Part shown: piece by piece, positions 19,335 through 27,226 of the stretch | Layout: every line of letters starts with the position of its first letter | How positions within the stretch are numbered: position 1 is the stretch's first letter | DNA from: Aeromonas piscicola | GTDB taxonomy: Bacteria > Pseudomonadota > Gammaproteobacteria > Enterobacterales > Aeromonadaceae | Direction: 5' to 3' | Assembly: GCF_000820005.1 (NCBI RefSeq) | Contig: NZ_CDBL01000034.1 | Location: forward strand, 17,611 to 81,610 | Length of the DNA: 64,000 bases | Program-made: the position numbers and the translations under genes | The notes under the pieces: model-generated | Told to the model about the DNA's origin: nothing | Database searches by the model: none | Seen by the model: only the letters and a program-made list of their open reading frames with translations

Positions 19335-19526
19335 ATGGGTCTGCAGGCTTATCTGGCCGGTTTACCGCTCTCGACCTGCGAGCAGATGATACAGCGTCTG
19401 GATCGGGACTTTTTCCCCTTGAATGAGGAGCAAACCTGGCAACCGCTGGGGGCTGCCGGGTTGGGCACTGGCTGGCGCTATTTTCAGGCGAGCGGTTTTC
19501 ATGGCTGGTTGGCTGAACGTGACTGA
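19335..19526 (+). CDS. Small hypothetical protein, weakly supported
   Basis: 63 residues from ATG 19335 (the frame is open from 19284). The composition looks protein-like, with many aromatic residues (FFPLNEEQTW, GWRYFQASGFHGW), but there is no clear ribosome-binding site. Its 3' end overlaps the ogt stop region by 28 bases, tail to tail. It may be a remnant or a genuine small gene. Confidence 0.3.
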   Translation: MGLQAYLAGLPLSTCEQMIQRLDRDFFPLNEEQTWQPLGAAGLGTGWRYFQASGFHGWLAERD

Positions 19527-19993
19527 TCACATTCCAGTGCCAGCAACTGCTGCTTGATGGGCAATCCTCCCGCATAACCGGTCAGACTGCCGTTCTGGCC
19601 TATCACGCGATGGCACGGCACTATGATCGACAGCGGGTTGCGGCCGTTCGCGGCGCCGACCGCCCGGCTCGCACTCGGCTTGCCGATGGCGCGGGCAATA
19701 TCGCTGTAGCTGCGTGTTTCGCCGTAGGGGATGTCACGCAGCGCTTGCCACACCGCTTGCTGAAAAGCCGTGCCATGGGCGGCGAGTGGCAGGGTGAAGC
19801 GCTGCAGGCGTCCGCTGAAATAGGCGTCAAATTCGGCAAGATAGGGGGCGAGCGCCTCACTGTCTTGTTGCCAGCCGCTCATATCGGGCAGTGCCCGCAG
19901 GCCAGCCACAAAGTCCACGTGCACTAGGCCGCGGGCGTTGATGGCGACCAGCAGCTCGCCGCAGCTCGTTGGCAGCATGTCATAGCGGATCAT
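19499..19993 (-). CDS. ogt: Methylated-DNA--protein-cysteine methyltransferase
   Basis: 164 residues. A suicide repair protein that transfers O6-alkyl groups from guanine to its own cysteine, here in the IVPCHRVIG motif, with the helix-turn-helix IPYGETRSYSDIARAIG upstream of it. The start at 19993 overlaps the end of the ada/alkA fusion by 14 bases, so the two repair proteins are translationally coupled. Confidence 0.94.
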   Translation of the reverse strand: MIRYDMLPTSCGELLVAINARGLVHVDFVAGLRALPDMSGWQQDSEALAPYLAEFDAYFSGRLQRFTLPLAAHGTAFQQAVWQALRDIPYGETRSYSDIARAIGKPSASRAVGAANGRNPLSIIVPCHRVIGQNGSLTGYAGGLPIKQQLLALECDQSRSANQP

Positions 19994-21548
19994 GGGTTAT
20001 CTCCTCGTCATGGCTTTGGGGCGCCTTGCTCCCCGTGGTGGCTGAAACCAGGCTCGCAGTGGTGGTCAATGGCTCGTTGATCAGCAGCGCCGGTTGTTCG
20101 CTCATAGCGTGCCACAGCCAGCTCGCTGCATAGCCGCGCCAGGGTTGCCATGCTTCGCTTTGCGCCAATACCTTCTTCACCGGCAGCTTGTCGCCGCCCC
20201 CCAGCGCCTTTTGCAGCACCAGATCGGAGGCGGGGAAGGCGTCTGGATCCTGCCCGCAGCGCAGCCGCCAGTAAGCGACCGTCCAGGGACCTATGCCCGG
20301 CAAGGCCAGCAGTTGCTCGTCGCTGGCCGTGGTCAGGGAAAGCGCACCGCTCGCGAGCGCGGCGGCGAGCCCTTGCAGCGTGCGAATGCGGCTACCGGGC
20401 ATGCCGATGCCGTCGAGATCCAGCGTGCACAGCTGCGCCGGGGTGGGCAGCTGCACCACGCCGAACTGCGCCTCGGTACGCGTCACCAGCCGCCCCATAA
20501 TGGTGATGGCGCCCTTGACCGATACCTGCTGGCCAACGATGGCGCGCAGCATCACCTCGTACTCATCCCAACCGGCGGGCAGTCGCACACCGGGCCAGCG
20601 TGCCTGCAGGCGCGCCAGCAGCGGATCCTGCCCGAGCCGCTCACCGATGCGCTGCATGTCGGCGTCGAGATCCCACATGCGTCGCACGCGATACAAGAGA
20701 TCAGGCAGCGCCGCGGGCGGCAGATCATGCACTGTGAGCCTGATGCTATGGCCCTTGCCCTGCTCGATACGGATCCATCCAGACTGATCGCTGACCCTGT
20801 GGCGCCGTTCATACGCCTCGCCATCGACCCGCTCCAGCCCGGGGATGGCCCGCAGCCGGTAAAACGCCAGCATGGCTGCCACGTCATAAGGCGGGCGATA
20901 CGGCAATTGCAGCGTGAGCACCGCGCCGCTCTCGATGACGTCGGCCCTTCCTTCACGCTGGCGCAGCGCCCGGGGCGCCAGGCCATACGCCTGGCTCCAG
21001 GCATCGTTGAAGCGGCGAATGCTCGCAAAGCCCGCCGCAAACGCTATGTCCGTGATGGGTAGTGCGGTTTCGGTCAGCAGCCGTTTCGCGAGCAGCAGCC
21101 GGCGCGTCTGCTCCACCTGTTTCGGGGATGCGCCGAGATGCTGTTCGAACTGGCGGCGCAGCGTGCGCTCGCTTATTCCTGCCTCTGCCGCCAGTTCGGC
21201 GAGCGAGCCGTCCGCCAGCTCGCCGCGATCGATCCGCGCCAGCAAACGGGCGAGTTCGAGCGGCAGATCGCCGCGTGCGGCGGGGGCCAGCTCGGGGCGA
21301 CAGCGCAGACACGGGCGCAGGCCATGTTGCTCGGCCGCGGCTGCGCTTTGGAAGTAGCGCACGTTGTGCTCGTGCGGTGGCCGCGCGGGGCAGACGGGGC
21401 GGCAGTAGATGCCGGTGGAGAGCACGCCGGTAAAGAAGCGGCCATCGAAATGCGCATCGCGGGCGAGCCGGGCGGCGTGGCATTGCTCGCGGTTGAGGCT
21501 CGGGATCCCCTCATCCTGATGGTGGTCACTGGCTGGTTGCGAGTTCAT
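19980..21548 (-). CDS. AdaA-AlkA fusion: alkylation sensor/regulator and 3-methyladenine DNA glycosylase
   Basis: 522 residues. The N-terminal Ada zinc domain (about 20-90) has the methyl-accepting cysteine region GIYCRPVCPAR and CLRCRPE. An AraC-type HTH (about 110-200, SERTLRRQFEQHLGASP) follows, then an AlkA N-terminal domain and the HhH-GPD glycosylase (LPGIGPWTVAYWRLR, with the catalytic Asp in FPASD). One polypeptide thus senses methyl phosphotriesters, probably activates its own operon, and excises alkylated bases, while the overlapping ogt repairs O6-alkylguanine. ATG 21548 follows AGGA; an upstream ATG at 21575 lacks a site. Confidence 0.93.
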   Translation of the reverse strand: MNSQPASDHHQDEGIPSLNREQCHAARLARDAHFDGRFFTGVLSTGIYCRPVCPARPPHEHNVRYFQSAAAAEQHGLRPCLRCRPELAPAARGDLPLELARLLARIDRGELADGSLAELAAEAGISERTLRRQFEQHLGASPKQVEQTRRLLLAKRLLTETALPITDIAFAAGFASIRRFNDAWSQAYGLAPRALRQREGRADVIESGAVLTLQLPYRPPYDVAAMLAFYRLRAIPGLERVDGEAYERRHRVSDQSGWIRIEQGKGHSIRLTVHDLPPAALPDLLYRVRRMWDLDADMQRIGERLGQDPLLARLQARWPGVRLPAGWDEYEVMLRAIVGQQVSVKGAITIMGRLVTRTEAQFGVVQLPTPAQLCTLDLDGIGMPGSRIRTLQGLAAALASGALSLTTASDEQLLALPGIGPWTVAYWRLRCGQDPDAFPASDLVLQKALGGGDKLPVKKVLAQSEAWQPWRGYAASWLWHAMSEQPALLINEPLTTTASLVSATTGSKAPQSHDEEITHDPL

Positions 21549-21738
21549 GGTCCTGGCGCTCGGTACTGGGTGCATGGATGAGAGAGTAAGGGGGAGGGGG
21601 CGCGGTGACTAGCCAGAAACGGACAGCAATTGAAATAAAAACGTCGCCGGGAGAGCCCCTGTGGCGAGGTTGAAAGCGGTCGAACCGGGCGGGCAAGTGT
21701 GAGAATCTGGGGTGACAACATCCAAGGAGGATAGCACC

Positions 21739-22140
21739 ATGCCAGGACCCGCCCGCGCCGGCGCCCTGATCTACGCGAGGGATCTCGGCCTGCTGACCCA
21801 TTTCTACCGCACCTTGCTGCAGATGGACATTCGCAGTCAGGATGCCGCTTTTGTCGTGATGGAGAACGACGACATCCAGCTGTTGATCCACGCCATCCCC
21901 GAGTCGATTGCCTGCGATATCAATATCCAGGTGCCACCGATCCTGCGGGAACAGGGGGCGATCAAATTGTTCTTTACCGTGCCAAGCCTCGCCTGGGCCG
22001 AGGCCAGGGCGGCCGATCTCGGTGGCGGCCTGTTGCCGCAGCAGTGGCCGGGGCCTGGCTTCGTGCTGCGCAATGCGTTTGATCCGGAAGGCAATATCCT
22101 GCAATTGCGCGAGTTTTTGAGCGTCCCCGATCCTCTCTGA
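21739..22140 (+). CDS. Glyoxalase/bleomycin-resistance family protein
   Basis: 133 residues with a vicinal-oxygen-chelate fold: ARDLGLLTHFYRTLLQMDI at the start and FDPEGNILQLREF at the end, the usual position of the metal-binding Glu. The Shine-Dalgarno AAGGAGG (21724-21730) is perfect and fixes the start. Substrate unknown; members include dioxygenases and antibiotic-binding proteins. Confidence 0.82.
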   Translation: MPGPARAGALIYARDLGLLTHFYRTLLQMDIRSQDAAFVVMENDDIQLLIHAIPESIACDINIQVPPILREQGAIKLFFTVPSLAWAEARAADLGGGLLPQQWPGPGFVLRNAFDPEGNILQLREFLSVPDPL

Positions 22141-22162
22141 ATCCGGTTGTTTGCCAATGAAA

Positions 22163-22187
22163 AACGGGGCAGCCAAGCTGCCCCGTT
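22163..22187. terminator. Bidirectional terminator between convergent genes
   Basis: An 11-bp perfect stem (AACGGGGCAGC, loop CAA, GCTGCCCCGTT). On the minus strand it is followed by T residues and so ends the carboxypeptidase transcript; on the plus strand a short T4 follows a few bases later. Confidence 0.85.
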
Positions 22188-22216
22188 GCACTTTTCACTC
22201 GCTGGCGCGTCATCCG

Positions 22217-23695
22217 TTATTTCAGGTAGCGCTGCTCCAGATGCTGGCGCAGCCAGCGCGGGTTCAGCGCCTCGCCGGTCGCGCGGCGAATGAGCTCGTC
22301 CGTGCTGTGCTGGCTGCCCTGTGACCAGATGTGGCGACCAAGCCAGGCGAGTATCTCCGGCAGGCGACCCGCCTCGATCACGCTGCTCATGTTGCCCAGC
22401 TCCCGCTCCAGCGCGAAACGCAGCTGCGCCGCATACATGGCGCCGAGCGTGTAGCTCGGGAAGTAGCCGAACGAGCCGTCCGTCCAGTGAATGTCCTGCA
22501 TGCAGCCATTCTGGTAGTTGCCCTGGGTGGAGAGACCGAGCCACTGCTGCATCTTGGCATCCCACAGCTCGGGCAGATCGGCCACCTCGATGTGCCCTTC
22601 GATGAGGTCGCGTTCCAGCTCGTAGCGCAGGATCACGTGCGCCGGGTACGTCACCTCATCCGCATCGACGCGGATAAATCCGGGCTCGACCCGGTTGTAG
22701 AGCTTCGCCAGGTTCGCCGGCGCAAACGCCGCCTGCTCGCCAAAGTGCGCGCGGATGCGCGGCGCCAGCAGAGCTAGGAAGGCCGCATCGTGGCCGAGCT
22801 GCATCTCGCAGAACAGGCTCTGGCTTTCGTGAATGCCCATGGAACGCGCTTCGGCCACCGGCTGACCCAGCAGCTGGCGCGGCAGCCCCTGCTCATAACG
22901 CGCGTGACCCGTCTCGTGCACTATGCCCATCAGGCTGGAGACGAACTCCTGCTCGTTGTAGCGCGTGGTGATGCGCACGTCGGTCGGCACGCCGCCACAG
23001 AACGGGTGGCTGCTCACATCGAGCCGGCCGTGGGCGAAATCAAAGCCGAGCAGCCCCATCACCTCCTGACCGAGCGCCTGCTGGCTCGCGATGGGGAAGG
23101 GCCCCTGCGGGATCAAGATCGATTCATGCTTCTGCTGTTCACTCACTTGCTGGATCAGGCCGGGCAGCCAGCCGGTGAGATCGCCGAAGATCTGATCCAG
23201 ACGCGCACTCGTCATGCCGGGTTCGTACAACGCCAGCATGGCGTCGTAGGGGCGCACATCAAGTGCCTCGGCGCGAAGGCGCGCCACTTCCCGCGACAGC
23301 GTCACCACCTCCTTGAGATTGGGAGCGAAGCCTGCCCAGTCGTTGTTTTTGCGCTGGCTGCGCCAGGCGTGCTCGCACTTGCTGCCGGCCAGCGACAGCG
23401 CCTCGACCAGATCTGTGGGCAGCAGACTCGCATCCTGCCAGTGGCGCTTTATCTCGGTGAGGTTCGCGCGCTGGATCTCATCCAGTGGTTCGCTCTCGGC
23501 TTTGGCTATCCAGTCGCCGAGCTCGGGGGCGGTACGCTTTTGATGGATCAGCACACCGAGTTCGGCCATGGCCTCGGCGCGTGCCTCGTTGCCGCCCTCC
23601 GGCATCATGGCGGCCTGATCCCAGCCGCAGATGGCGCTGAGGTGGGAGAGCCGGTGCAGCTGTTGCTGATGTTGTTCAAGTTTTTGATATGACAT
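22217..23695 (-). CDS. M32 family metallocarboxypeptidase (carboxypeptidase Taq type)
   Basis: 492 residues. Zinc carboxypeptidase with the catalytic HETGH motif (GIVHETGHARYEQGLP), a downstream GIHESQSLF segment supplying the third ligand Glu, and DVRITTRYNE upstream, all M32 hallmarks. It removes C-terminal residues broadly except before proline. ATG 23695 follows AAGGAC; the frame extends to 23791 without support. Confidence 0.93.
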   Translation of the reverse strand: MSYQKLEQHQQQLHRLSHLSAICGWDQAAMMPEGGNEARAEAMAELGVLIHQKRTAPELGDWIAKAESEPLDEIQRANLTEIKRHWQDASLLPTDLVEALSLAGSKCEHAWRSQRKNNDWAGFAPNLKEVVTLSREVARLRAEALDVRPYDAMLALYEPGMTSARLDQIFGDLTGWLPGLIQQVSEQQKHESILIPQGPFPIASQQALGQEVMGLLGFDFAHGRLDVSSHPFCGGVPTDVRITTRYNEQEFVSSLMGIVHETGHARYEQGLPRQLLGQPVAEARSMGIHESQSLFCEMQLGHDAAFLALLAPRIRAHFGEQAAFAPANLAKLYNRVEPGFIRVDADEVTYPAHVILRYELERDLIEGHIEVADLPELWDAKMQQWLGLSTQGNYQNGCMQDIHWTDGSFGYFPSYTLGAMYAAQLRFALERELGNMSSVIEAGRLPEILAWLGRHIWSQGSQHSTDELIRRATGEALNPRWLRQHLEQRYLK

Positions 23696-23828
23696 GGGAT
23701 TGTCCTTGTTATCGTCCCTGATGGTATGCACCCCGTACCTGGCATGATCGGGGCCGATCGATGCTAACACTGCCATCGCGCGTTTTACCACCCTGGCCTA
23801 GGATGACTGACCAGATGACGGGGGCTGA

Positions 23829-24410
23829 CTAGCCGAGCCGCTTCTGGTGTCGCTCGCGGTTCTCCGCCTTCTTGCGCTCGCTTTTTCGCAGCAGCACATA
23901 GAGAGCGCCGCTGCCGCCGTGGCGGCGCTCGGCGCTGTGCATGGCCATGACGGCCGGCAGTTGCGGCAACCAGGTGCTGACATGGCTTTTCAGCACCGCG
24001 CGCGGCGTGTTGCGCTCCCCCTTGCCGTGCAGGATCAGCAGGCAGCGGATGTCCCGCACCTCGCAATCCGCAATGAACTGCACCAGCGCCTGACGCGCTT
24101 CGTTGAGGGTCTTCTGGTGCAGATCCAGGCTTGCCTGCAACTCGTATTTGCCGAGCCGCAGCTTCTTGTATACCCCCTCCTGAACCCCATCGCGCTTGAA
24201 GCCGACGATGGCGTGGGGATCGAGCAGCTCGACCGCCTCCATGCTGAGGTGATCCAGGGTCAGTTGCTCGGCGGTAGCCGCCTGACGGCGGGCCAGTTGC
24301 GCCTCGGTCGGGGCGGATGTGCCCGTGAGGGAGAGGGTGTTGTCGCTGTGAATGGGCCGCACGTCGGCCACTTCCTGCAGAAACAGTGAGAGTTCGTCGT
24401 CATGAGACAC
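23829..24410 (-). CDS. smrA: Smr-domain endonuclease SmrA (YdaL-like)
   Basis: 193 residues. The N-terminal leader FLQEVADVRPI and the FKRDGVQEGVYKKLRLGKYELQ region match E. coli YdaL. The C-terminal Smr domain has LDLH, LLILHGKG and GGSGALYVLLR. Smr domains nick DNA or cleave RNA at collided ribosomes, depending on subfamily; the target here is not established. Confidence 0.88.
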   Translation of the reverse strand: MSHDDELSLFLQEVADVRPIHSDNTLSLTGTSAPTEAQLARRQAATAEQLTLDHLSMEAVELLDPHAIVGFKRDGVQEGVYKKLRLGKYELQASLDLHQKTLNEARQALVQFIADCEVRDIRCLLILHGKGERNTPRAVLKSHVSTWLPQLPAVMAMHSAERRHGGSGALYVLLRKSERKKAENRERHQKRLG

Positions 24411-24539
24411 GGCAGGCTCCCCGCATTGGAATGAGCGGGCATTATAGCGGGGGAGTCGGGGTCAGAAAATGGGGCTAGCCAGCCAGACGGCCACCGTCGG
24501 TCGGGAAGGAAAAGCTGTTGCTGCCGGGCAGGCGTCAAC

Positions 24540-24558
24540 AGGCGATCGGGGATCGCCT
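24540..24558 (-). terminator. Hairpin downstream of the DUF3149 gene
   Basis: Perfect 8-bp stem (AGGCGATC, loop GGG, GATCGCCT) beginning 12 bases after the stop of the small membrane protein. No T run follows, so termination would be weak or the element may protect the mRNA end. Confidence 0.45.
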
Positions 24559-24569
24559 GACTAGATGTG

Positions 24570-24719
24570 TTACTGCTCCTCTTTCGGCGGCTTGGCGTTC
24601 ATCACCTTGTAGATGAAATAGGCCGCGTAGGAACTGATCAGCAGGAAGGTACCGATAATCACCAACATGGACATGAGCCCCACGCTGTTGCCGAACATCA
24701 GGTTCATCCAAAATTCCAT
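24570..24719 (-). CDS. Small inner-membrane protein, DUF3149 family
   Basis: 49 residues with a single membrane helix (about 13-35) and a charged tail KPPKEEQ. The sequence MEFWMNLMFGNSVGL is typical of DUF3149. ATG 24719 follows AGGAGT. Upstream are a near-perfect FNR box and a -10 at ideal class II spacing, so it is probably induced under low oxygen. Function is unknown; the size suggests a subunit or regulator of a respiratory membrane complex (inference). Confidence 0.82.
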   Translation of the reverse strand: MEFWMNLMFGNSVGLMSMLVIIGTFLLISSYAAYFIYKVMNAKPPKEEQ

Positions 24720-24730
24720 CTCATGTACTC

Positions 24731-24751
24731 CTGTCATCCCATTGATGACAG
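24731..24751. promoter_or_regulatory. Operator-like palindrome at the DUF3149 start site
   Basis: CTGTCATC, five bases, GATGACAG: a perfect 8-bp inverted repeat covering the predicted transcription start (about 24747) and lying just before the ribosome-binding site. It could be a repressor operator or, if transcribed fully, a leader hairpin. Confidence 0.45.
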
Positions 24752-24753
24752 GC

Positions 24754-24796
24754 ATGATAGATACCTCTTTGGGAGTGATGAGATGATCTCGATCAA
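24754..24796 (-). promoter_or_regulatory. FNR box and class II promoter for the DUF3149 gene
   Basis: ATGAT-CTCG-ATCAA (24783-24796) matches nine of ten positions of TTGAT-N4-ATCAA. The minus-strand -10 TATCAT (24754-24759) puts transcription start near 24747, about 42 bases from the box centre, the classic position for FNR activation. Confidence 0.6.
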
Positions 24797-24888
24797 GTCC
24801 CGTAGTGGTTATTTAACCGGCAACCGGATCTGTGAGCGGCCTCGCACTCGGCCAAGCCGCCGGGCAGATCAGGCGCACGGATGGGGCA

Positions 24889-25779
24889 TCACTTGGCGGC
24901 CGTGCCTGGGCCAGGTGCTGTGAGCGGTGTGATGCGCCACCCCTGCTGCTCCAGCAGCGCGATCAACCCCTGGTCGCCATAAAGGTGCAGAGCGCCTACC
25001 ACGATAAAGCTCTCGTTTGGCAGGGTCGGCCACTTCTTCAACCAGTTGTGGTTGCGCTCTGCCAGCAGAGTCTGTTCCAGCCAGGCTTGCAGCTTGGGTG
25101 GCGCCATCTCGGCTTTGAGCAGGTTGACGAGAGCCGCCTGATCCCCCTCCTGCCACGCCTTCATCACGTCGCGAAAGCCGGTTTCGAGCTGGGGCAGCTC
25201 ATCCAGGGTGCTCTCCAGCATCAGGGTCTGGTTGTCACCGACGCTGGCGAGGTAGCCGAGCTGTTCGAGCAGGGTCTCGAAGCCGATGATGGGCTTGCCG
25301 CTCTCGGTGGCGCGCTTGGCGAAGTGTTGATCCACCCCGAGCGCGCTGCTGAAACCGGTACGTTCCAGCGCCGCCTGGGTCAGAGTGATGGCCGCAAACC
25401 AGGGGCGCAGCGGGGAGAGCATGTTCTCGGTCAGGCCATTCTGGCCGGCGGCTATGATGGTGCGCCGATACAGATCGAGCGGCACGTGATCCTTGAGGGT
25501 CTTGCCATCCACCAGCCGGGTGATGGCGCCCATCTCCTGCCACTGCGTCTGGCTGATGTGGGTCAGGTCGGCCTCCATCACCAGGGCGCGGCTCTGTTGC
25601 CAGGCGCGCTCGATGGGATCAGGCAGCGGATAGAGCGAGGGTTTGCCCGCATGAATGGAGCCCAGCAGCCAGTGCTGCTGGTCACCCTTGCTCACCCGAT
25701 AGAAGGCGGGGTCGGCAAAGGCGGTCAGCGGCAGCAGCAGGCAGAGCAGGAAGGAAATCAGCGTGCGATGAAATTTCAT
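24889..25779 (-). CDS. TraB/GumN family secreted protein
   Basis: 296 residues with an N-terminal signal peptide (MKFHRTLISFLLCLLLPLTAFA). The fold of the TraB/GumN group is seen in LLGSIHAGK near the start and VVGALHLYGDQGL near the end, whose His and Glu/Gly positions resemble the metallopeptidase-like Tiki/TraB active site. Probably periplasmic. ATG 25779 follows AAGG. Function in Gram-negatives is unclear. Confidence 0.85.
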   Translation of the reverse strand: MKFHRTLISFLLCLLLPLTAFADPAFYRVSKGDQQHWLLGSIHAGKPSLYPLPDPIERAWQQSRALVMEADLTHISQTQWQEMGAITRLVDGKTLKDHVPLDLYRRTIIAAGQNGLTENMLSPLRPWFAAITLTQAALERTGFSSALGVDQHFAKRATESGKPIIGFETLLEQLGYLASVGDNQTLMLESTLDELPQLETGFRDVMKAWQEGDQAALVNLLKAEMAPPKLQAWLEQTLLAERNHNWLKKWPTLPNESFIVVGALHLYGDQGLIALLEQQGWRITPLTAPGPGTAAK

Positions 25780-25866
25780 GAGGCACCTTATGTTGGCGGG
25801 ATGGCTTCTCTTCATAACAATAAGCCCTATGATAAGTCCTCATTCGTCACAGCCAAGAGGTTTCCC

Positions 25867-26199
25867 ATGCCCCATCTTCGTTTTCGGGCCGTCTCCATCG
25901 ATACCCTGCAGCAGATAAGCACGCCCCTGCTGGCGGATCTGTGCGCCCTGACCGGCGGCAAGCCCGAGTTTGTCACCCTGGAGCGGGTCGAGAGCAGCTG
26001 GGTACGCGGCGGGGCGGTCGAAGCCGGTTTTCCGTTTGTGGAGCTGGTCTGGTTCGAACGACCACAGGAGCTGCAAGATGCCGCTGCGGCGCTCATCACC
26101 CGTCATCTGAAGGCGGTGCTGGGGGAGCAGACCTATGTGGTGGTGCAGGTGCTGCCCATCGTCAAAAGCCACTACTACAGCGATGGTCAGCACTATTGA
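25867..26199 (+). CDS. DUF1904 protein (tautomerase-like)
   Basis: 110 residues from MPHLRFRAVS. The short beta-strand N-terminus beginning directly after Met, and the VELVWFERPQELQD region, match DUF1904, a family resembling 4-oxalocrotonate/CHMI tautomerases. The residue after Met is Pro, which could be the catalytic N-terminal proline. Divergent from the TraB gene. A much longer open frame in register upstream is not coding. Confidence 0.78.
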   Translation: MPHLRFRAVSIDTLQQISTPLLADLCALTGGKPEFVTLERVESSWVRGGAVEAGFPFVELVWFERPQELQDAAAALITRHLKAVLGEQTYVVVQVLPIVKSHYYSDGQHY

Positions 26200-26281
26200 A
26201 AAGAGGGTAAACAAGATCGGCGCGTCGGGTTACGCCGCTAACCCAATCTGGGTTGCTTGATGCCCATAGCCGCTAACGGGA

Positions 26282-27112
26282 TCAGGCCGACTTGGAGAGG
26301 ATCCTGTCGAGCCAGCGGCTTGGCAGCAGGCGGCGCAATACCGCAAACAGCTGGGTTGGGAAGGTGACCGGGTAGCGGTGCTTTGGCCGCTTGCTCTGCA
26401 GCGCATGCAGCAGTGGCGGAATGCAGGCATCGCTTGGCAGCGTGAAGCCGCTGGTGGCCCCCTCTTTTTCCAACCGGGTCAACGTCTGGCGATAGGCGCC
26501 CTGATGACGACTCTGGGCTGGATCGATATGGCGCACGAAGGCGGCGTGGGCATTGGCGCGAAAGCGGGTATCGATGGGGCCCGGTTCGATCAGGCTGATG
26601 TGCACGCCGCTGCCTTCGAGTTCCAGGCGCAGGGTGTCTGTATACCCTTCCAGCGCAAACTTGCTGGCGTTGTAGGCGCCACGATACTTCATGGCCACCA
26701 GCCCCAGCACCGAGCTGTTCTGCACTATCCGTCCCTCTGCTGCGGCCAGCATGGTCGGCAGTATCTGGCGGATCAGGTGGTGCCAGCCAAACAGGTTGGT
26801 GTCGAACTGCTCGCGCAGCGCTTGGGTGGGCAAGTCTTCCAGCGCGCCAGGCTGGCCATAGGCGCCGTTGTTGAACAGGCCATAGAGACGGCCCCCGGCC
26901 AGGGCCAGCGCCTCTGCCGCCCCTCGCTCTATGCTGGCGGTGTCCGCCAGGTCCAGTTGAACTGCCAGCAGACCCTGCTGTTGCAGTTGTGCCACATCGT
27001 CGGCCTTGCGGGCGGAGGCGATCACGGTGAAGCCGTGAACACCGAGCGCCTTGGCGGCGGCGAGGCCGATGCCGCTGGAGCAGCCGGTGATGAGCACGAA
27101 GGGGTGGGGCAT
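26282..27112 (-). CDS. Short-chain dehydrogenase/reductase
   Basis: 276 residues. Rossmann motif TGCSSGIG at residues about 8-15, NNGAYG, the catalytic Ser in NSSVLG and the YNASK pair. The motif set is of the classical SDR type using NADP(H). ATG 27112 is favoured over 27121 because AAGGA is properly spaced from it. Substrate unknown; a C-terminal hydrophobic extension suggests membrane association. Confidence 0.88.
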   Translation of the reverse strand: MPHPFVLITGCSSGIGLAAAKALGVHGFTVIASARKADDVAQLQQQGLLAVQLDLADTASIERGAAEALALAGGRLYGLFNNGAYGQPGALEDLPTQALREQFDTNLFGWHHLIRQILPTMLAAAEGRIVQNSSVLGLVAMKYRGAYNASKFALEGYTDTLRLELEGSGVHISLIEPGPIDTRFRANAHAAFVRHIDPAQSRHQGAYRQTLTRLEKEGATSGFTLPSDACIPPLLHALQSKRPKHRYPVTFPTQLFAVLRRLLPSRWLDRILSKSA

Positions 27113-27171
27113 AAAGGTCATCCTTGTTGGCGACCAGAGTCTGGCCGAAGCAGGCATGGTAGCCCGAGCGC

Positions 27172-27206
27172 GACAAAAAAGAAAACCGGGCCACGTGGCC
27201 CGGTTT
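27172..27206 (-). terminator. Rho-independent terminator of chiP
   Basis: Perfect 12-bp palindrome AAACCGGGCCAC/GTGGCCCGGTTT followed on the minus strand by two T runs. It begins 20 bases after the chitoporin stop codon. Confidence 0.9.
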
Positions 27207-27226
27207 GCTGAGGTTCTACCACCTGC

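Noticed and set aside
24832-26199. 455-codon open frame ending with the DUF1904 protein
   Set aside because: The upstream part is the antisense of the TraB/GumN gene; only the part from ATG 25867 has a ribosome-binding site and protein-like sequence.
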